A DNA stretch of 60,937 nucleotides from DAOUAT01 sp964551735 (GCA_964551735.1 CAZKEF010000032.1:1-60937); one strand, 5' to 3'; positions 27,622-36,040 are shown, counted from the first letter of the stretch. Translations and numbers: made by a program. The notes: generated from the sequence alone by a model not told the origin.

Positions 27622-28302
27622 ATGACATCCCTGCTCGAAAAGATCCAAACGCTTATCGCCGCTGACCTCAACCAGTTGGTGGACAGCGCGACGCGGGCCA
27701 GCGAACCGGCTATGTTCCGCCAGCACCTACGCGACTTGCAGCAGATGCAGGAGCAGTTGACCGACCAGATGCTCAATCTGCGCGCGCAGATCACGCAGAT
27801 GCGGCGGAAGAGCGATGAACAGCAAGCCATCGTGACGAAACAAGACCTGGAGGTTGACCAACTGTTACAGGCGGGCCAGGAAGGGGAAGCGTTGGCAGCA
27901 CAGGATCGGCTCAACCAGAACCGGCTGCTGGCCAGCCAGATGCTCGAAAAGGTCGAGCGCCTGGAGGCGGCATACGAAAAGCTGGCCGAGACGAAGGCAC
28001 AACTCGACACCCGCCTGCTGGTCCTGAAGCAGAGCGAGCCCGAGGTCGAGGGTCTCGCCAGCGCCAGGAAGGGCAAAGCTGCCGCCGAGGCGGCGGATCA
28101 GCGGATGGAAGACATGGCGGGCACTGGCGATGCAGACGTGGATCGCGTCGTCTCCTCCATCCGCAATCGCCTGGACGTCGCGGAAGCCCAACTGTCAGCC
28201 CTGGAACAGAGTGCATTGGCCCGCGGCGAAACCCCAGACGTGCTCAAACGTAAAGAACTTGAAGCACAGTTGGAAGCGCGGAAAGCGCGCTTGGGGTTAT
28301 AA
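27622..28302 (+). CDS. PspA/IM30-like membrane-repair protein, paralogue 2
   Basis: A 226-residue paralogue of the preceding gene. It shares the opening (MTSLLEKIQTLIAADLNQLV), the GDADVDRVVSSIRNRLD segment and the same end (LEAQLEARKARLGL). The middle coiled coil differs strongly, so the copies are not recent. Two PspA types side by side could form mixed polymers or serve different membrane partners. It is followed after 41 bp by the membrane-anchored solute-binding protein gene. Confidence 0.88.
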   Translation: MTSLLEKIQTLIAADLNQLVDSATRASEPAMFRQHLRDLQQMQEQLTDQMLNLRAQITQMRRKSDEQQAIVTKQDLEVDQLLQAGQEGEALAAQDRLNQNRLLASQMLEKVERLEAAYEKLAETKAQLDTRLLVLKQSEPEVEGLASARKGKAAAEAADQRMEDMAGTGDADVDRVVSSIRNRLDVAEAQLSALEQSALARGETPDVLKRKELEAQLEARKARLGL

Positions 28303-28325
28303 CGTTGACACGTTGGCACGTTTGA
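28302..28325. repeat. 8 bp-period tandem repeat before the SBP gene
   Basis: ACGTTGAC, ACGTTGGC, ACGTTTGA, ending 18 bp before the ATG at 28344 and just upstream of CAAGGAG. Confidence 0.65.
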
Positions 28326-28343
28326 CCGTGCAAGGAGCATGCC

Positions 28344-29687
28344 ATGTCCCTGGCGCCCATCATCGGTACGTTAGCAGCGGGCGTGATCGCCATCGCCCTT
28401 GCGATCTACTTCTTTGTGGCCGCGGCGCGTGGCGGCCGGCGAACCCAGGCCGTCTTCTTCCTGATCATCGGCATCGTGTTGCTGGTGGTCGCGGCCGGGT
28501 TGGGGTGGCAGCGTTTCAACCCGGCCAACAGCGCGCAGCCGCTGGTCGCCACCCCGCGCGGCCCGGTGCAGGTGCGCGTGCTGACCGCGCTGCCGGTGGA
28601 ACCGTGGGTGCGCGAGGCGGCCAAACGCTTTAACGAAAGCAGCCCGCGCCAGGACGGCCAGCTGGTTGAGGTGCAGGTGGTCGCCATGGACGGGCTCACC
28701 GCCCTGGGCAAGTTCGACCGTGACGACTTCGGCACGCTGGCGGGCGGTACGCGCGAAGGTCTCACGGCGGCCGAGCTGGAACGGCTGAGCACCACCTTCC
28801 CCACCGTCTGGATCCCCGACAGCCGCTATCTGGTGGAGCTGGCCAACGCCTCCTACAAGGAGCGCCTGGGCCGCGACGTCTTCCTGACCGACGGCGAATA
28901 CCGCGCCCGGCCCATCGCCATCTCCCTGTTTGTCTGGGGCATCTACCAGAGCCGCGCGGATGTGTTGGCACAGAAATACGGTGAGATCACCTGGCAGAGC
29001 GTGCACGACGCGGCCATCGCCAAGGGCGGCTGGCCCGAGTTGGGCGGGGATGCCAAGTGGGGCTTCTTCAAGCTCGTCGTGCCTAACCCGAGACGCAACG
29101 TGGGTGGCCTGGCGGCCATGATCGCCGCGGCCGGCGAGTACTACGACCGCGTCAACATCTCTACCGAGGACGTGACCAAACCGGAGTTCCAGCAGTGGCT
29201 CAAGGAATTAATGGGGTCCCTCACCGACGTGAGCGGGGCCAGCGCCTACACCGCCGAGGATTTCGCCTTGTTCGGCTACTCGGCCGGCGACGGCGGCCAG
29301 TTGCTGGAGAGCGACCTGCTTAATAACATGGAAGGCATCCGCACGCGCTGGTCTGACCCGCTGGTCATCCGCTACCCCAAGTACGTCACTTGGTTCGACT
29401 TCCCTTACACCATCTGGGTAGGGCCCGAGACCACCGCGGCTGAGAAGAACGCGGCGTTGCAGTTCCAGCAATTCTTGCTGACGGGCGACATCCAACGTCT
29501 GGCTGTTCAGAGCGGCCTGCGTCCGGTCAACAGCGAGGTGGACATCACCCAGGGCGCCAACCTGTTCACCCAATGGCAGAGCCAGGGCGTGGAGACCGTG
29601 GTGCCGCGCACCACGCGCATGGCCTCACCCAGCCGGGATGTGCTGCTGGCGCTGTTGCGTTGGTTCGACCTGAACGTGGGGCGGTAG
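28344..29687 (+). CDS. Membrane-anchored extracellular solute-binding-like protein
   Basis: A 447-residue protein. Two transmembrane helices lie at residues about 5-27 and 38-57, followed by a large domain that reads like a type 2 periplasmic binding protein (VQVRVLTALPVEPWVREAAK, later WFDFPYTIWVGPETTAAEKN and FQQFLLTGDIQRLAVQSGLRP). It is not a lipoprotein, and no ABC permease or ATPase is in the cassette, so ordinary import is unlikely. It shares the binding fold with the next gene product, and the two may interact outside the membrane. The function is unknown. Confidence 0.75.
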   Translation: MSLAPIIGTLAAGVIAIALAIYFFVAAARGGRRTQAVFFLIIGIVLLVVAAGLGWQRFNPANSAQPLVATPRGPVQVRVLTALPVEPWVREAAKRFNESSPRQDGQLVEVQVVAMDGLTALGKFDRDDFGTLAGGTREGLTAAELERLSTTFPTVWIPDSRYLVELANASYKERLGRDVFLTDGEYRARPIAISLFVWGIYQSRADVLAQKYGEITWQSVHDAAIAKGGWPELGGDAKWGFFKLVVPNPRRNVGGLAAMIAAAGEYYDRVNISTEDVTKPEFQQWLKELMGSLTDVSGASAYTAEDFALFGYSAGDGGQLLESDLLNNMEGIRTRWSDPLVIRYPKYVTWFDFPYTIWVGPETTAAEKNAALQFQQFLLTGDIQRLAVQSGLRPVNSEVDITQGANLFTQWQSQGVETVVPRTTRMASPSRDVLLALLRWFDLNVGR

Positions 29688-29703
29688 CCGCCAGGAGGGT
29701 GCC

Positions 29704-31428
29704 ATGAAGAGGCAAAACACCGGTCAACGCGCCGCCATCCTTGTCGTCATCGGGGCGGCCTTACTCCTGTGCGTCATGGCGGCATTCACCTTGATCCTGA
29801 TCGCGAATCGCACGACGTCTGGCCAACCGGCCGCACAGCCTTCGGCGGCGGAGGCGCGCAGTGCGATCGTGACCCTGGCTTATTCGCCGGAAAAGGCGGC
29901 GCTGATCAAGGATCTGACCGCCAAGTTCAATGCTACAAAGCCGCGCACCCCCGATCGCGAGGTCATGCAGATCGCGTTGGTCGAGCTGACCTCCGAGGAG
30001 ATGGTGAACCAAGCGTTGGCCGGCGAGCCAGCGTTCCAGGCGCTGACCCCCGACTCTTCGTTGTGGTTGGATCAGCTCAATCGGCGCTGGGCGCAGGCTC
30101 AGGCGGCCGGCCAGGAGCCGGGCGCCATCGCCCCGCGCATCACCGGCGAAGCCGTGCGCTACGCCATCAGCCCTATTGTCATCGCCGCGTGGGAGAACGT
30201 GGCGCGGGATCTGGGCTGGCCCGACCGGCCCGTGGGCTGGACCACGTTGCAAACCAAAGCGCAACAAGACAGCAGCTTCCGCTGGAGCCATCCCAGCACA
30301 GCGTATGCCAGCGGTCTGCTGGCCACCCTGGCCGAGTTTTACGCGGGCGCGGGCGTCCAGCGCGGCCTGACCGTGGAGATGGCGCAGGATCCCAAGACGG
30401 TCGAGTTCGTGTCGGCGATTGAGAAGACGGTGAAGTTCTACGGCGAAGCCGAGTTGGCCGTGATCCAGCGTGTGGTGCAGGATGGTCCGAAGACGTTGGA
30501 CGCCTTCGTGATTTCGGAACAGCTCGTCGTGGCGTTCAACACCGCCGTCTACGGCCGACCGCCCGCGCGGCTGGTAGCCCTCTACCCGGCCGAGGGCACC
30601 CTCTGGGCCGATCACCCCCTGGCGCTGTTGGAGACGCCGGAGATCACGGCCAACCAGCGCCGCACCTTCCAGGCGTTCCGTGAGTTCCTGGCGACCGCGG
30701 AGAGCCAGACCACGATCCTGCGCGCGGGCTACCGGCCGGCTGACCTGAGCATCCCGCTGGGCAGCCCCGGCTCGCCGCTGGTGGCCGCCAACGGCGTAGA
30801 CCCGGCCCAGCCGCAAACCACCCTGCAACTGCCCGCGCCCGACGTAGTGCAGGTGGTGCAAAACGTGTGGGCGCTGACCAAGCGCAAGGCCAACGTCATC
30901 CTGGTGGTGGACACTTCTGGTTCAATGGACGGCGACAAGCTGACCAACGCCCAGGTCGCCCTGCGCACCTTCCTGGCCCAGATCCCGACCGACCAGGAAC
31001 GGGTGGGGCTGGTGGAGTTCAACAGCGGCGTGACCAACATCATCGAATTGGATACCCTGGCGGCTAATCGGGCCGCGCTCACGGGGGCCGTGGACACCCT
31101 CCAGGCCAACGGCAACACTGCGCTGCTGGATGCCGTGCGCACGGCCTACGTCCGCTTGCAGCGCCAGGCCGACCCCGACCGCATCAACGCCATCGTGGCG
31201 ATGACCGACGGCAAGGAAAATGCGTCGGCCGTATCGGTGAGTCAACTCACGCGCGAGATCCGCACGGGCAATGAGCAGGTCCCTGTGGTCATCTTCGCCA
31301 TCGCCTACGGCCGGGATGCCGATTACGACATGTTGCGCGCTATTGCGGAAGCCAGCGGCGGCCAGGTGCGCGAGGGTAACACGGAGACGATTCGCGAACT
31401 GTATAAAATACTATCGAGTTATTTCTAA
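29704..31428 (+). CDS. Substrate-binding and VWA domain-containing membrane protein
   Basis: A 574-residue protein. One transmembrane helix lies at residues 10-32, then a type 2 binding-protein-like domain (about 45-380) and a von Willebrand A domain (about 395-574). The MIDAS motif DTSGSMDG is near residue 403, and VAMTDGKENAS supplies the later metal-site Asp. VWA domains bind a partner through a metal ion. This architecture occurs in actinobacteria and Chloroflexota as substrate-binding and VWA proteins of unknown role. It follows the SBP gene by 16 bp, and the next gene starts 3 bp after its stop. Confidence 0.82.
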   Translation: MKRQNTGQRAAILVVIGAALLLCVMAAFTLILIANRTTSGQPAAQPSAAEARSAIVTLAYSPEKAALIKDLTAKFNATKPRTPDREVMQIALVELTSEEMVNQALAGEPAFQALTPDSSLWLDQLNRRWAQAQAAGQEPGAIAPRITGEAVRYAISPIVIAAWENVARDLGWPDRPVGWTTLQTKAQQDSSFRWSHPSTAYASGLLATLAEFYAGAGVQRGLTVEMAQDPKTVEFVSAIEKTVKFYGEAELAVIQRVVQDGPKTLDAFVISEQLVVAFNTAVYGRPPARLVALYPAEGTLWADHPLALLETPEITANQRRTFQAFREFLATAESQTTILRAGYRPADLSIPLGSPGSPLVAANGVDPAQPQTTLQLPAPDVVQVVQNVWALTKRKANVILVVDTSGSMDGDKLTNAQVALRTFLAQIPTDQERVGLVEFNSGVTNIIELDTLAANRAALTGAVDTLQANGNTALLDAVRTAYVRLQRQADPDRINAIVAMTDGKENASAVSVSQLTREIRTGNEQVPVVIFAIAYGRDADYDMLRAIAEASGGQVREGNTETIRELYKILSSYF

Positions 31429-31431
31429 GCT

Positions 31432-32313
31432 ATGACCAGCGACTCCATCCTCGACCGTATTGAGCAGCAAGCCCAGAAGGCGCTGCTGAAGAACGCCATC
31501 TTCCGCCTGGAAAGCGCATTGATGGTGGGTGGCAGCATCCTGGCCAGCGTCTTCCTGCCCAACGCCATTTCGTGGCTGCCCTGGTGGCTGTGGCCCGTGG
31601 TCGGCGTCGTCGGCGAGGTCGCGATCGTTTGGTCCAGCCTGACCGACAAAAACGAACAGCAGAAGGTAGTCGAGTCGCTGTTCCGCGAGAAGTACAACGT
31701 CAACGGCATCCGTGACCGATCGCTGCGCGGCAAGCTGGCCGAGGCCGAGCAATATCGCCAGCGCATCCAACAGGTGGTGGACCAGCAGCGCACCGGCATC
31801 TTGCGGGATCGCATGAAGAGCACCACGGCCCAGGTTTATGATTGGGTGGCTAACATGGTCGCGCTGGCGCGGCGGCTCGACACGTTTCGTATGGACCCTT
31901 TGATCCGTCGCGATCTGGATGCTGTGCCCAAGGAGATCAAGCAGCTTGAGGCGCGCATCAAGTTGGAGGGCAACGCTCGGGTGCGCCATCAGATGGAGAC
32001 TACATTGGAGTCGACGCGGCGGCACTACGCGGCGCTTCAGGAGCTTGGGGGCCGGATGCAACGCGCGGACTTGCAGCTAGATCATTCTTTATCCGCTCTA
32101 GGCACAGTATACTCGCAGCTTCTGTTGATCGGCAGCAAGGACGTGGATTCGGATCGCGCTGACCGTCTGCGCGACGACATCCGCGGGGAGGTGCTGGCCC
32201 TGCAAGACCTGGTGGAGTCATTGAACGAGGTTTACACCGGCGGCCCGGCGGTCGTCGAGGAAGAGGCGGTGTTGGAGCGGGCGCGGCGGCAGCAGGCAGC
32301 GGGAAATCGGTGA
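31432..32313 (+). CDS. Membrane coiled-coil protein of the PspA/VWA cassette, unknown
   Basis: A 293-residue protein. A hydrophobic hairpin lies at residues about 30-68 (SALMVGGSILASVFLPNAI, then WWLWPVVGVVGEVAIVW). It is followed by about 220 residues of charged coiled coil (LRGKLAEAEQYRQRIQQVV, IKQLEARIKLEGNARVRHQM) facing one side, probably the cytoplasm. I do not recognise the family. Its start lies 3 bp after the VWA stop, so it is the last gene of the cassette. A plausible job is linking the outside SBP/VWA parts to PspA filaments inside; this is inference from topology and position. Confidence 0.65.
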   Translation: MTSDSILDRIEQQAQKALLKNAIFRLESALMVGGSILASVFLPNAISWLPWWLWPVVGVVGEVAIVWSSLTDKNEQQKVVESLFREKYNVNGIRDRSLRGKLAEAEQYRQRIQQVVDQQRTGILRDRMKSTTAQVYDWVANMVALARRLDTFRMDPLIRRDLDAVPKEIKQLEARIKLEGNARVRHQMETTLESTRRHYAALQELGGRMQRADLQLDHSLSALGTVYSQLLLIGSKDVDSDRADRLRDDIRGEVLALQDLVESLNEVYTGGPAVVEEEAVLERARRQQAAGNR

Positions 32314-32393
32314 GGCAAGCAGTTGCTTTGAAAGTTGCGAACCGTACGTCCGGGCCGTATAGCCAACCCACAGTTACTTTCGTCTAGACCATA

Positions 32394-32516
32394 TTGTTCA
32401 CCCGTCTCGTCCAGGATTATCTCACCGATGGCGAGTACGCTGAGTTGCAAGGCCTTCTTGCTGCACGTCGAGAAGCCGGAGAGCTGATTCAGGGCCTGGG
32501 TGGGGTCCATAAATAG
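32394..32516 (+). pseudogene. Truncated HigB/RelE-type toxin gene
   Basis: The frame reads LFTRLVQDYLTDGEY, then AELQGLLAARREAGELIQGL and GGVHK, and then stops (TAG 32514). This matches the first third of RelE/HigB-like toxins (F-T-x-x-V-x-x-L-x-D-x-E-Y, E-A-G-x-x-I-x-G-x-G-G-x-R-K). The catalytic remainder is missing before the antitoxin gene, and no ATG is present at the 5' end. The toxin is therefore dead. Confidence 0.7.
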
Positions 32517-32578
32517 TAAGACTGTGAGAGAGACCATTCCCGCCCATATATCACGCGCTATCAGGGAGGCAATCGAAC

Positions 32579-32884
32579 ATGGTGGATGAACCTAAGCGGG
32601 ATATCGGGCAGGAGATCCTGGGTGGCATCATCGAGATCCAACGCGGCGGAGGCCGGTGCTTCCCTGTTGAGGCTCCGCCTATTGTGGCAACCCGACATAA
32701 GATTGGCGCCAGCCAGGCGCAAGTCGCTGAATTGCTCGCCGTCTCTGTTCGCACCTTGCAAGAATGGGAGCAGGGAAGCAGAAAACCATCAGGCGCGGCC
32801 CAGTCACTGTTGATTTTGGCAGATAAAAACCAGACATCTTGCGCGAGGTACTTCTTGCCTGAAGCAGGGTGCTATCGAAGTTGA
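32579..32884 (+). CDS. HTH antitoxin (HigA/NadS-like), frameshifted at the C-terminus
   Basis: A 101-residue protein with a Cro/XRE helix-turn-helix: ASQAQVAELLAVSVRTLQEW, then EQGSRKPSGAAQSLL, typical of HigA/NadS antitoxins. The ribosome site is GGGAGG. The last 20 residues are out of register. One base fewer in the A-run at 32824-32828 shifts the frame; the alternative frame reads PDILREVLLA and a stop, the normal end of the family. It follows the truncated toxin, so the antitoxin is an orphan. It may still repress its own promoter. A homopolymer sequencing error is possible. Confidence 0.72.
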   Translation: MVDEPKRDIGQEILGGIIEIQRGGGRCFPVEAPPIVATRHKIGASQAQVAELLAVSVRTLQEWEQGSRKPSGAAQSLLILADKNQTSCARYFLPEAGCYRS

Positions 32885-32893
32885 GGTGGTTCA

Positions 32894-34033
32894 ATGAAGC
32901 GTTATGCTATCTCGATCCTCGTTCTCTCGCTGGTGTTAGTGCTCACTGCCTGCACTTCCGGCGCGCCGACCAAGGGCGAAGTGATCGTCTATGTGGCCGG
33001 GCCGCTGTCCGGCTTCCAGGCCAACACCGGGCAGACTGTGGCCGGCGGCGTGCGCCTGATGGCCGAGCAGCTTAACCGCGCCGGCGGCCTGCTAGGCTAC
33101 AAGGTTAGAGTCATCGCCCTGGATGACGAGGCGGACTCGGACGTTGCGGTTTCGGTGGCGGAGCAGATCAAGGAAGCTGTTGACCGGGGCGACAAGGTTA
33201 TCGGCGTCATCGGCCACCCCAACTCGGGCCAGACCGCAGCCGCCATGGACATCTACAAGGACCTGCAAATCATCGTGATCACGCCGACCGCGTCAGAGGT
33301 GGCGCTGACCCAGCAGGGCTATCGCAACTTCTTCCGGGTGAACGCGGCCAACGACCTGCAGGCCAAGACCGGCGCCGAGTACCTGGTGAACAAGCTCGGC
33401 GCTAAAAAGGTAGCGGTGCTGTTCAACGACGACGCCTACGGCATTGACCTGGGCAAGCTGGTGGCGCAGGATCTCAAAGCCCTGGGCGTTGAAGTGCTGT
33501 ACACGGCCCAGGTGGCGGTGGAGCAAAATCGCTTTACGGATGAGGTCGCCAAGATCCAGGCTGCGGGCGTGGATGCGATTTACTACGCCGGTTACGAGGT
33601 CGAATGCCCCTATCTGCGCGCGGACCTGCGCGATGCTGGCCTGGCCGGGCTGACCTTCATGGCCTCGGACGGCTGTTTCCTGGCGGCGACCATTGACAAC
33701 TCCGACGGCGCGGCTGAGGGGATGTACGTCACCGGCTTCGCGCCCAGCCCCAAGACAGCCGTTGACCAGGCCTGGGTGCAGGCGTACCAGGCCGTGGAGT
33801 ATCGCAACCCGGACACGTATTCCATCAACGGCTACAGTGCCATGCAGGTGCTGGCCGAGGGTGTGAAGAAAGCAAACGGCATGACCGCAGCCAAAGTGGC
33901 CGACGCGATCCGCAAGCTGGACGTCAAGACACCGCTTGGCGCGGTGCAATTCCAGGACAACGGCGACCTGCGCACTGCGCAGATCTATATCTTCCAGGTC
34001 AAGGACGGCCAGTTCGTGCAGGTCGCGCCGTAG
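32894..34033 (+). CDS. Branched-chain amino acid-type ABC substrate-binding lipoprotein (LivJ-like)
   Basis: A 379-residue protein. The signal peptide is ISILVLSLVLVLTAC with lipobox LTAC (Cys near residue 20). The mature part is a Peripla_BP_6 domain: VAGPLSGFQANTGQTVAGGV, VIGVIGHPNSGQTAAAMDIY, VAVLFNDDAYGIDLGKL, YSINGYSAMQVLAEG. Related proteins bind Leu/Ile/Val, other amino acids or amides. No permease or ATPase gene is adjacent, so it may serve a distant transporter or a sensor. It begins 9 bp after the antitoxin ORF, an accidental-looking junction, and has its own GAGGTG ribosome site. Confidence 0.88.
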   Translation: MKRYAISILVLSLVLVLTACTSGAPTKGEVIVYVAGPLSGFQANTGQTVAGGVRLMAEQLNRAGGLLGYKVRVIALDDEADSDVAVSVAEQIKEAVDRGDKVIGVIGHPNSGQTAAAMDIYKDLQIIVITPTASEVALTQQGYRNFFRVNAANDLQAKTGAEYLVNKLGAKKVAVLFNDDAYGIDLGKLVAQDLKALGVEVLYTAQVAVEQNRFTDEVAKIQAAGVDAIYYAGYEVECPYLRADLRDAGLAGLTFMASDGCFLAATIDNSDGAAEGMYVTGFAPSPKTAVDQAWVQAYQAVEYRNPDTYSINGYSAMQVLAEGVKKANGMTAAKVADAIRKLDVKTPLGAVQFQDNGDLRTAQIYIFQVKDGQFVQVAP

Positions 34034-34063
34034 GCTGCTGCCTGGAACTGTTGACAACTCATA

Positions 34064-34168
34064 GCCAGGCATCCTGAGCGCGTCGAAGGATACCTGGCGC
34101 TCATCCAAGGCCGCACCGTTCGGCTGAGCTCACGCCGAAGCCCTTCGACGCGCTCAGGGTGCTCAGCT
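34064..34168. repeat. Family B repeat pair
   Basis: GGCATCCTGAGCGCGTCGAA at 34068-34087 and its inverse CCCTTCGACGCGCTCAGGGT at 34141-34160 bracket the sequence CCGTTCGGCTGAGCTCAC. The middle part is repeated in inverted form at 34608-34638, beyond the next gene. Confidence 0.65.
34113..34142. repeat. Left inverted repeat flanking the small membrane gene
   Basis: GCACCGTTCGGCTGAGCTCA (34113-34132) followed by CGCCGAAGCC matches, in inverse complement and with about three mismatches, 34608-34638 (GGCTTCGGTGTGAGCTGAGC, then CGAACGG). The two copies bracket 34190-34573. Confidence 0.65.
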
Positions 34169-34189
34169 CTCAGTGCATAGGAGGCATCC

Positions 34190-34573
34190 ATGAATACACG
34201 TTCTGACGGCACAATGCTCATCGCGATCTACCATTTCATCAGCGGCTTTCTCAGCCTGCTGGGCATGTGCGGATTGTTCAGCATGCCGCTTATCGTCGGG
34301 TTGACGGCCGGGGCCAGCGGTGAACCTGGCGGGGGCGAAGCGACGGCCATCACTGCCATCGTGGGGCTGTTGCTCGGCGGCCTCTTCTTGCTCATCACCA
34401 TCGCCAATTGGGTTATCGGCTGGGGGCTGTGGCGCGGGCGGGATTGGGCGCGCATCGGTGCCATCGGCCTGGCGTTCTTCCGCTTGCTGAACATCCCGCT
34501 TGGGACCGTCATCGGCGGCTTGATCATCTGGTATCTGTTGCGCGAAGAGACGAAGGCCGAATTCGCGGCTTGA
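34190..34573 (+). CDS. Small four-helix membrane protein, unknown
   Basis: A 127-residue hydrophobic protein. Segments at about 8-30, 50-80 (AITAIVGLLLGGLFLLITIA) and 88-118 suggest four transmembrane helices. The pattern WVIGWGLWRGRDWARIGAIG, then LIIWYLLREETKAEF at the end, resembles small DUF-type membrane proteins that are common in Chloroflexota. I do not know a function. ATG 34190 follows GGAGGCATCC. The gene is bracketed by imperfect 30 bp inverted repeats, so it may have moved as a unit. Confidence 0.65.
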   Translation: MNTRSDGTMLIAIYHFISGFLSLLGMCGLFSMPLIVGLTAGASGEPGGGEATAITAIVGLLLGGLFLLITIANWVIGWGLWRGRDWARIGAIGLAFFRLLNIPLGTVIGGLIIWYLLREETKAEFAA

Positions 34574-34607
34574 AGTAGGGGCGGTTCCTCGCGGTCGCCC
34601 TGGGGCA

Positions 34608-34638
34608 GGCTTCGGTGTGAGCTGAGCCGAACGGCGCA
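34608..34638. repeat. Right inverted repeat flanking the small membrane gene
   Basis: Inverse-complement partner of 34113-34142, with about three mismatches over 29 bp. It lies 34 bp after the small membrane gene. Confidence 0.65.
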
Positions 34639-34657
34639 AGACCGTGGCCTACCATTG

Positions 34658-34694
34658 ACCCCTCCTGGCAACAACCGGGAGGGGTTGGCTTTTC
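34658..34694 (+). terminator. Rho-independent terminator
   Basis: ACCCCTCCTGG and CCGGGAGGGGT pair with a six-base loop and one G-T wobble. TTGGCTTTT follows. It ends the small membrane gene transcript and overlaps the -35 box of the next promoter. Confidence 0.7.
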
Positions 34695-34714
34695 ATGGGC
34701 CGGTGCGTTATAAT
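34685..34714 (+). promoter_or_regulatory. Promoter of the PIG-L gene
   Basis: TTGGCT (34685-34690), an 18 bp spacer and a perfect TATAAT (34709-34714), 49 bp before ATG 34763. Confidence 0.6.
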
Positions 34715-34762
34715 CGCACCACATCTTCTTGAACCCAACGGTTGAGGAGTCATCAAACAGGT

Positions 34763-35986
34763 ATGCGTCATTCATCGAATACGATTCTTGCGATTTTCGC
34801 CCACCCCGACGACGAGATCGGCGTGGGCTCCACCCTGGCGCACTACAGCGACGCCGGCGTCCGCACCGTGCTGGCCTGCGCGACGCGCGGCGAGGCTGCC
34901 ACCATCTTCTGCGAAGACTGCGCGACCCGTGAGACCCTGCCCCAGGTGCGCACGGGCGAGCTGGAATGCGCGTGCGGCCACTTGGGCATCGGTGAGCTGC
35001 GCTGGCTTGACTGGCCCGATGGCGGCATCGCAGGCCTGCCGCGGGCCGAGGCTGTGGGCCAGGTCGTGCGCCTGCTCCGCGAGAGCCGGCCCGATGTGAT
35101 CCTGACCCACCCAGAGCACGGCCTCTATCCGCATCCCGACCACCTGGCCATCTGGGAGATCGCGCGGGAGGCGTTCGAGGCGGCCGCCGATCCGGCGCGT
35201 TACCCCGAGACAGGCACGGCCTGGGCGGCGGCACGCCTCTTCACCCGCGCCCTGCCGCAGAGCTTCTTCGCGCGCGCGCCGGGGCTGGCCGAGTTTCGGG
35301 TCGAGCTCAACGGCCAGCAGTTGCCGTTCCACGGCACGCCTGACGCGGAGATTGATGTGGTGATGCGGGTGGCAGACTGGGTGCCGCGGCGCATGGCCGC
35401 GTGGGACTGCCACAAGTCGCAGCACAACCCCAAAGGCTTCTCCGCCACTATGCCCGACGGTATGCGCGAGGAGATGGCCGCCAACGAGCACTATAGTCTG
35501 GCGGCGGCGCGCATTCCGTTGCCCGAAGGCGTTCACGACGACCTGCTGGCCGGCCTGGACACTGAGACGCGCGAGGCGGAGGTTTCTCCGACCGTAATCG
35601 TCATGTTGCGCGACGAGCTGGCGCGCCACCGGGCCCTGGGCGAGCTGTGCGCGGACTACCTGTTCAACCAGTCCGATGCCAGGTTTGCCCAGCTTGTGCG
35701 GCGCCTGGCTGATGGCGAGCACGAGGTGATCTACCGGTTGTCGCGCGCGCTGCGTGATGCGGGCGAAGCAGCCGGTGGGATCGAGGCGGATGCCAGACTG
35801 CGGCAGGCCGGTCGACGCCGCGAGTCTACACCCCAGCGCACCGCGTTCCTGCGCAGCATAACCGAAGATGCTGTGTCCCATTTTCGGGCACAACAGATCG
35901 CCGCGCCGCAGCAGAAGTCCTTGTGGGAGGAGCTGATCACACTGGCGCAGGGGCAGGCGGACGCTGTGGCCGCTTTCGTGGCGTAG
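34763..35986 (+). CDS. PIG-L family deacetylase with C-terminal helical extension
   Basis: A 407-residue protein. The LmbE/PIG-L zinc site is AIFAHPDDEIGVGSTLAHY near residue 15 (H-P-D-D-E), with the third ligand in HPEHGLYPHPDHLAIWEIA near 120. This domain (about 1-260) hydrolyses N-acetyl groups, often on GlcNAc conjugates such as those of mycothiol, bacillithiol or antibiotics. The last 140 residues (from EVSPTVIVMLRDEL) are a helical extension I do not recognise. ATG 34763 is used; TTG 34742 is in frame. The gene stands alone behind its promoter. Confidence 0.85.
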   Translation: MRHSSNTILAIFAHPDDEIGVGSTLAHYSDAGVRTVLACATRGEAATIFCEDCATRETLPQVRTGELECACGHLGIGELRWLDWPDGGIAGLPRAEAVGQVVRLLRESRPDVILTHPEHGLYPHPDHLAIWEIAREAFEAAADPARYPETGTAWAAARLFTRALPQSFFARAPGLAEFRVELNGQQLPFHGTPDAEIDVVMRVADWVPRRMAAWDCHKSQHNPKGFSATMPDGMREEMAANEHYSLAAARIPLPEGVHDDLLAGLDTETREAEVSPTVIVMLRDELARHRALGELCADYLFNQSDARFAQLVRRLADGEHEVIYRLSRALRDAGEAAGGIEADARLRQAGRRRESTPQRTAFLRSITEDAVSHFRAQQIAAPQQKSLWEELITLAQGQADAVAAFVA

Positions 35987-36040
35987 CTGTTCATACCGTG
36001 GCCGGTCTGCACTGAAAGTCCCCTTCAAGGGCGTGTAGTG

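Noticed and set aside
28344..31428. ABC importer of the SBP genes
   Set aside because: Both binding-like proteins are TM-anchored and no permease or ATPase is in the cassette.
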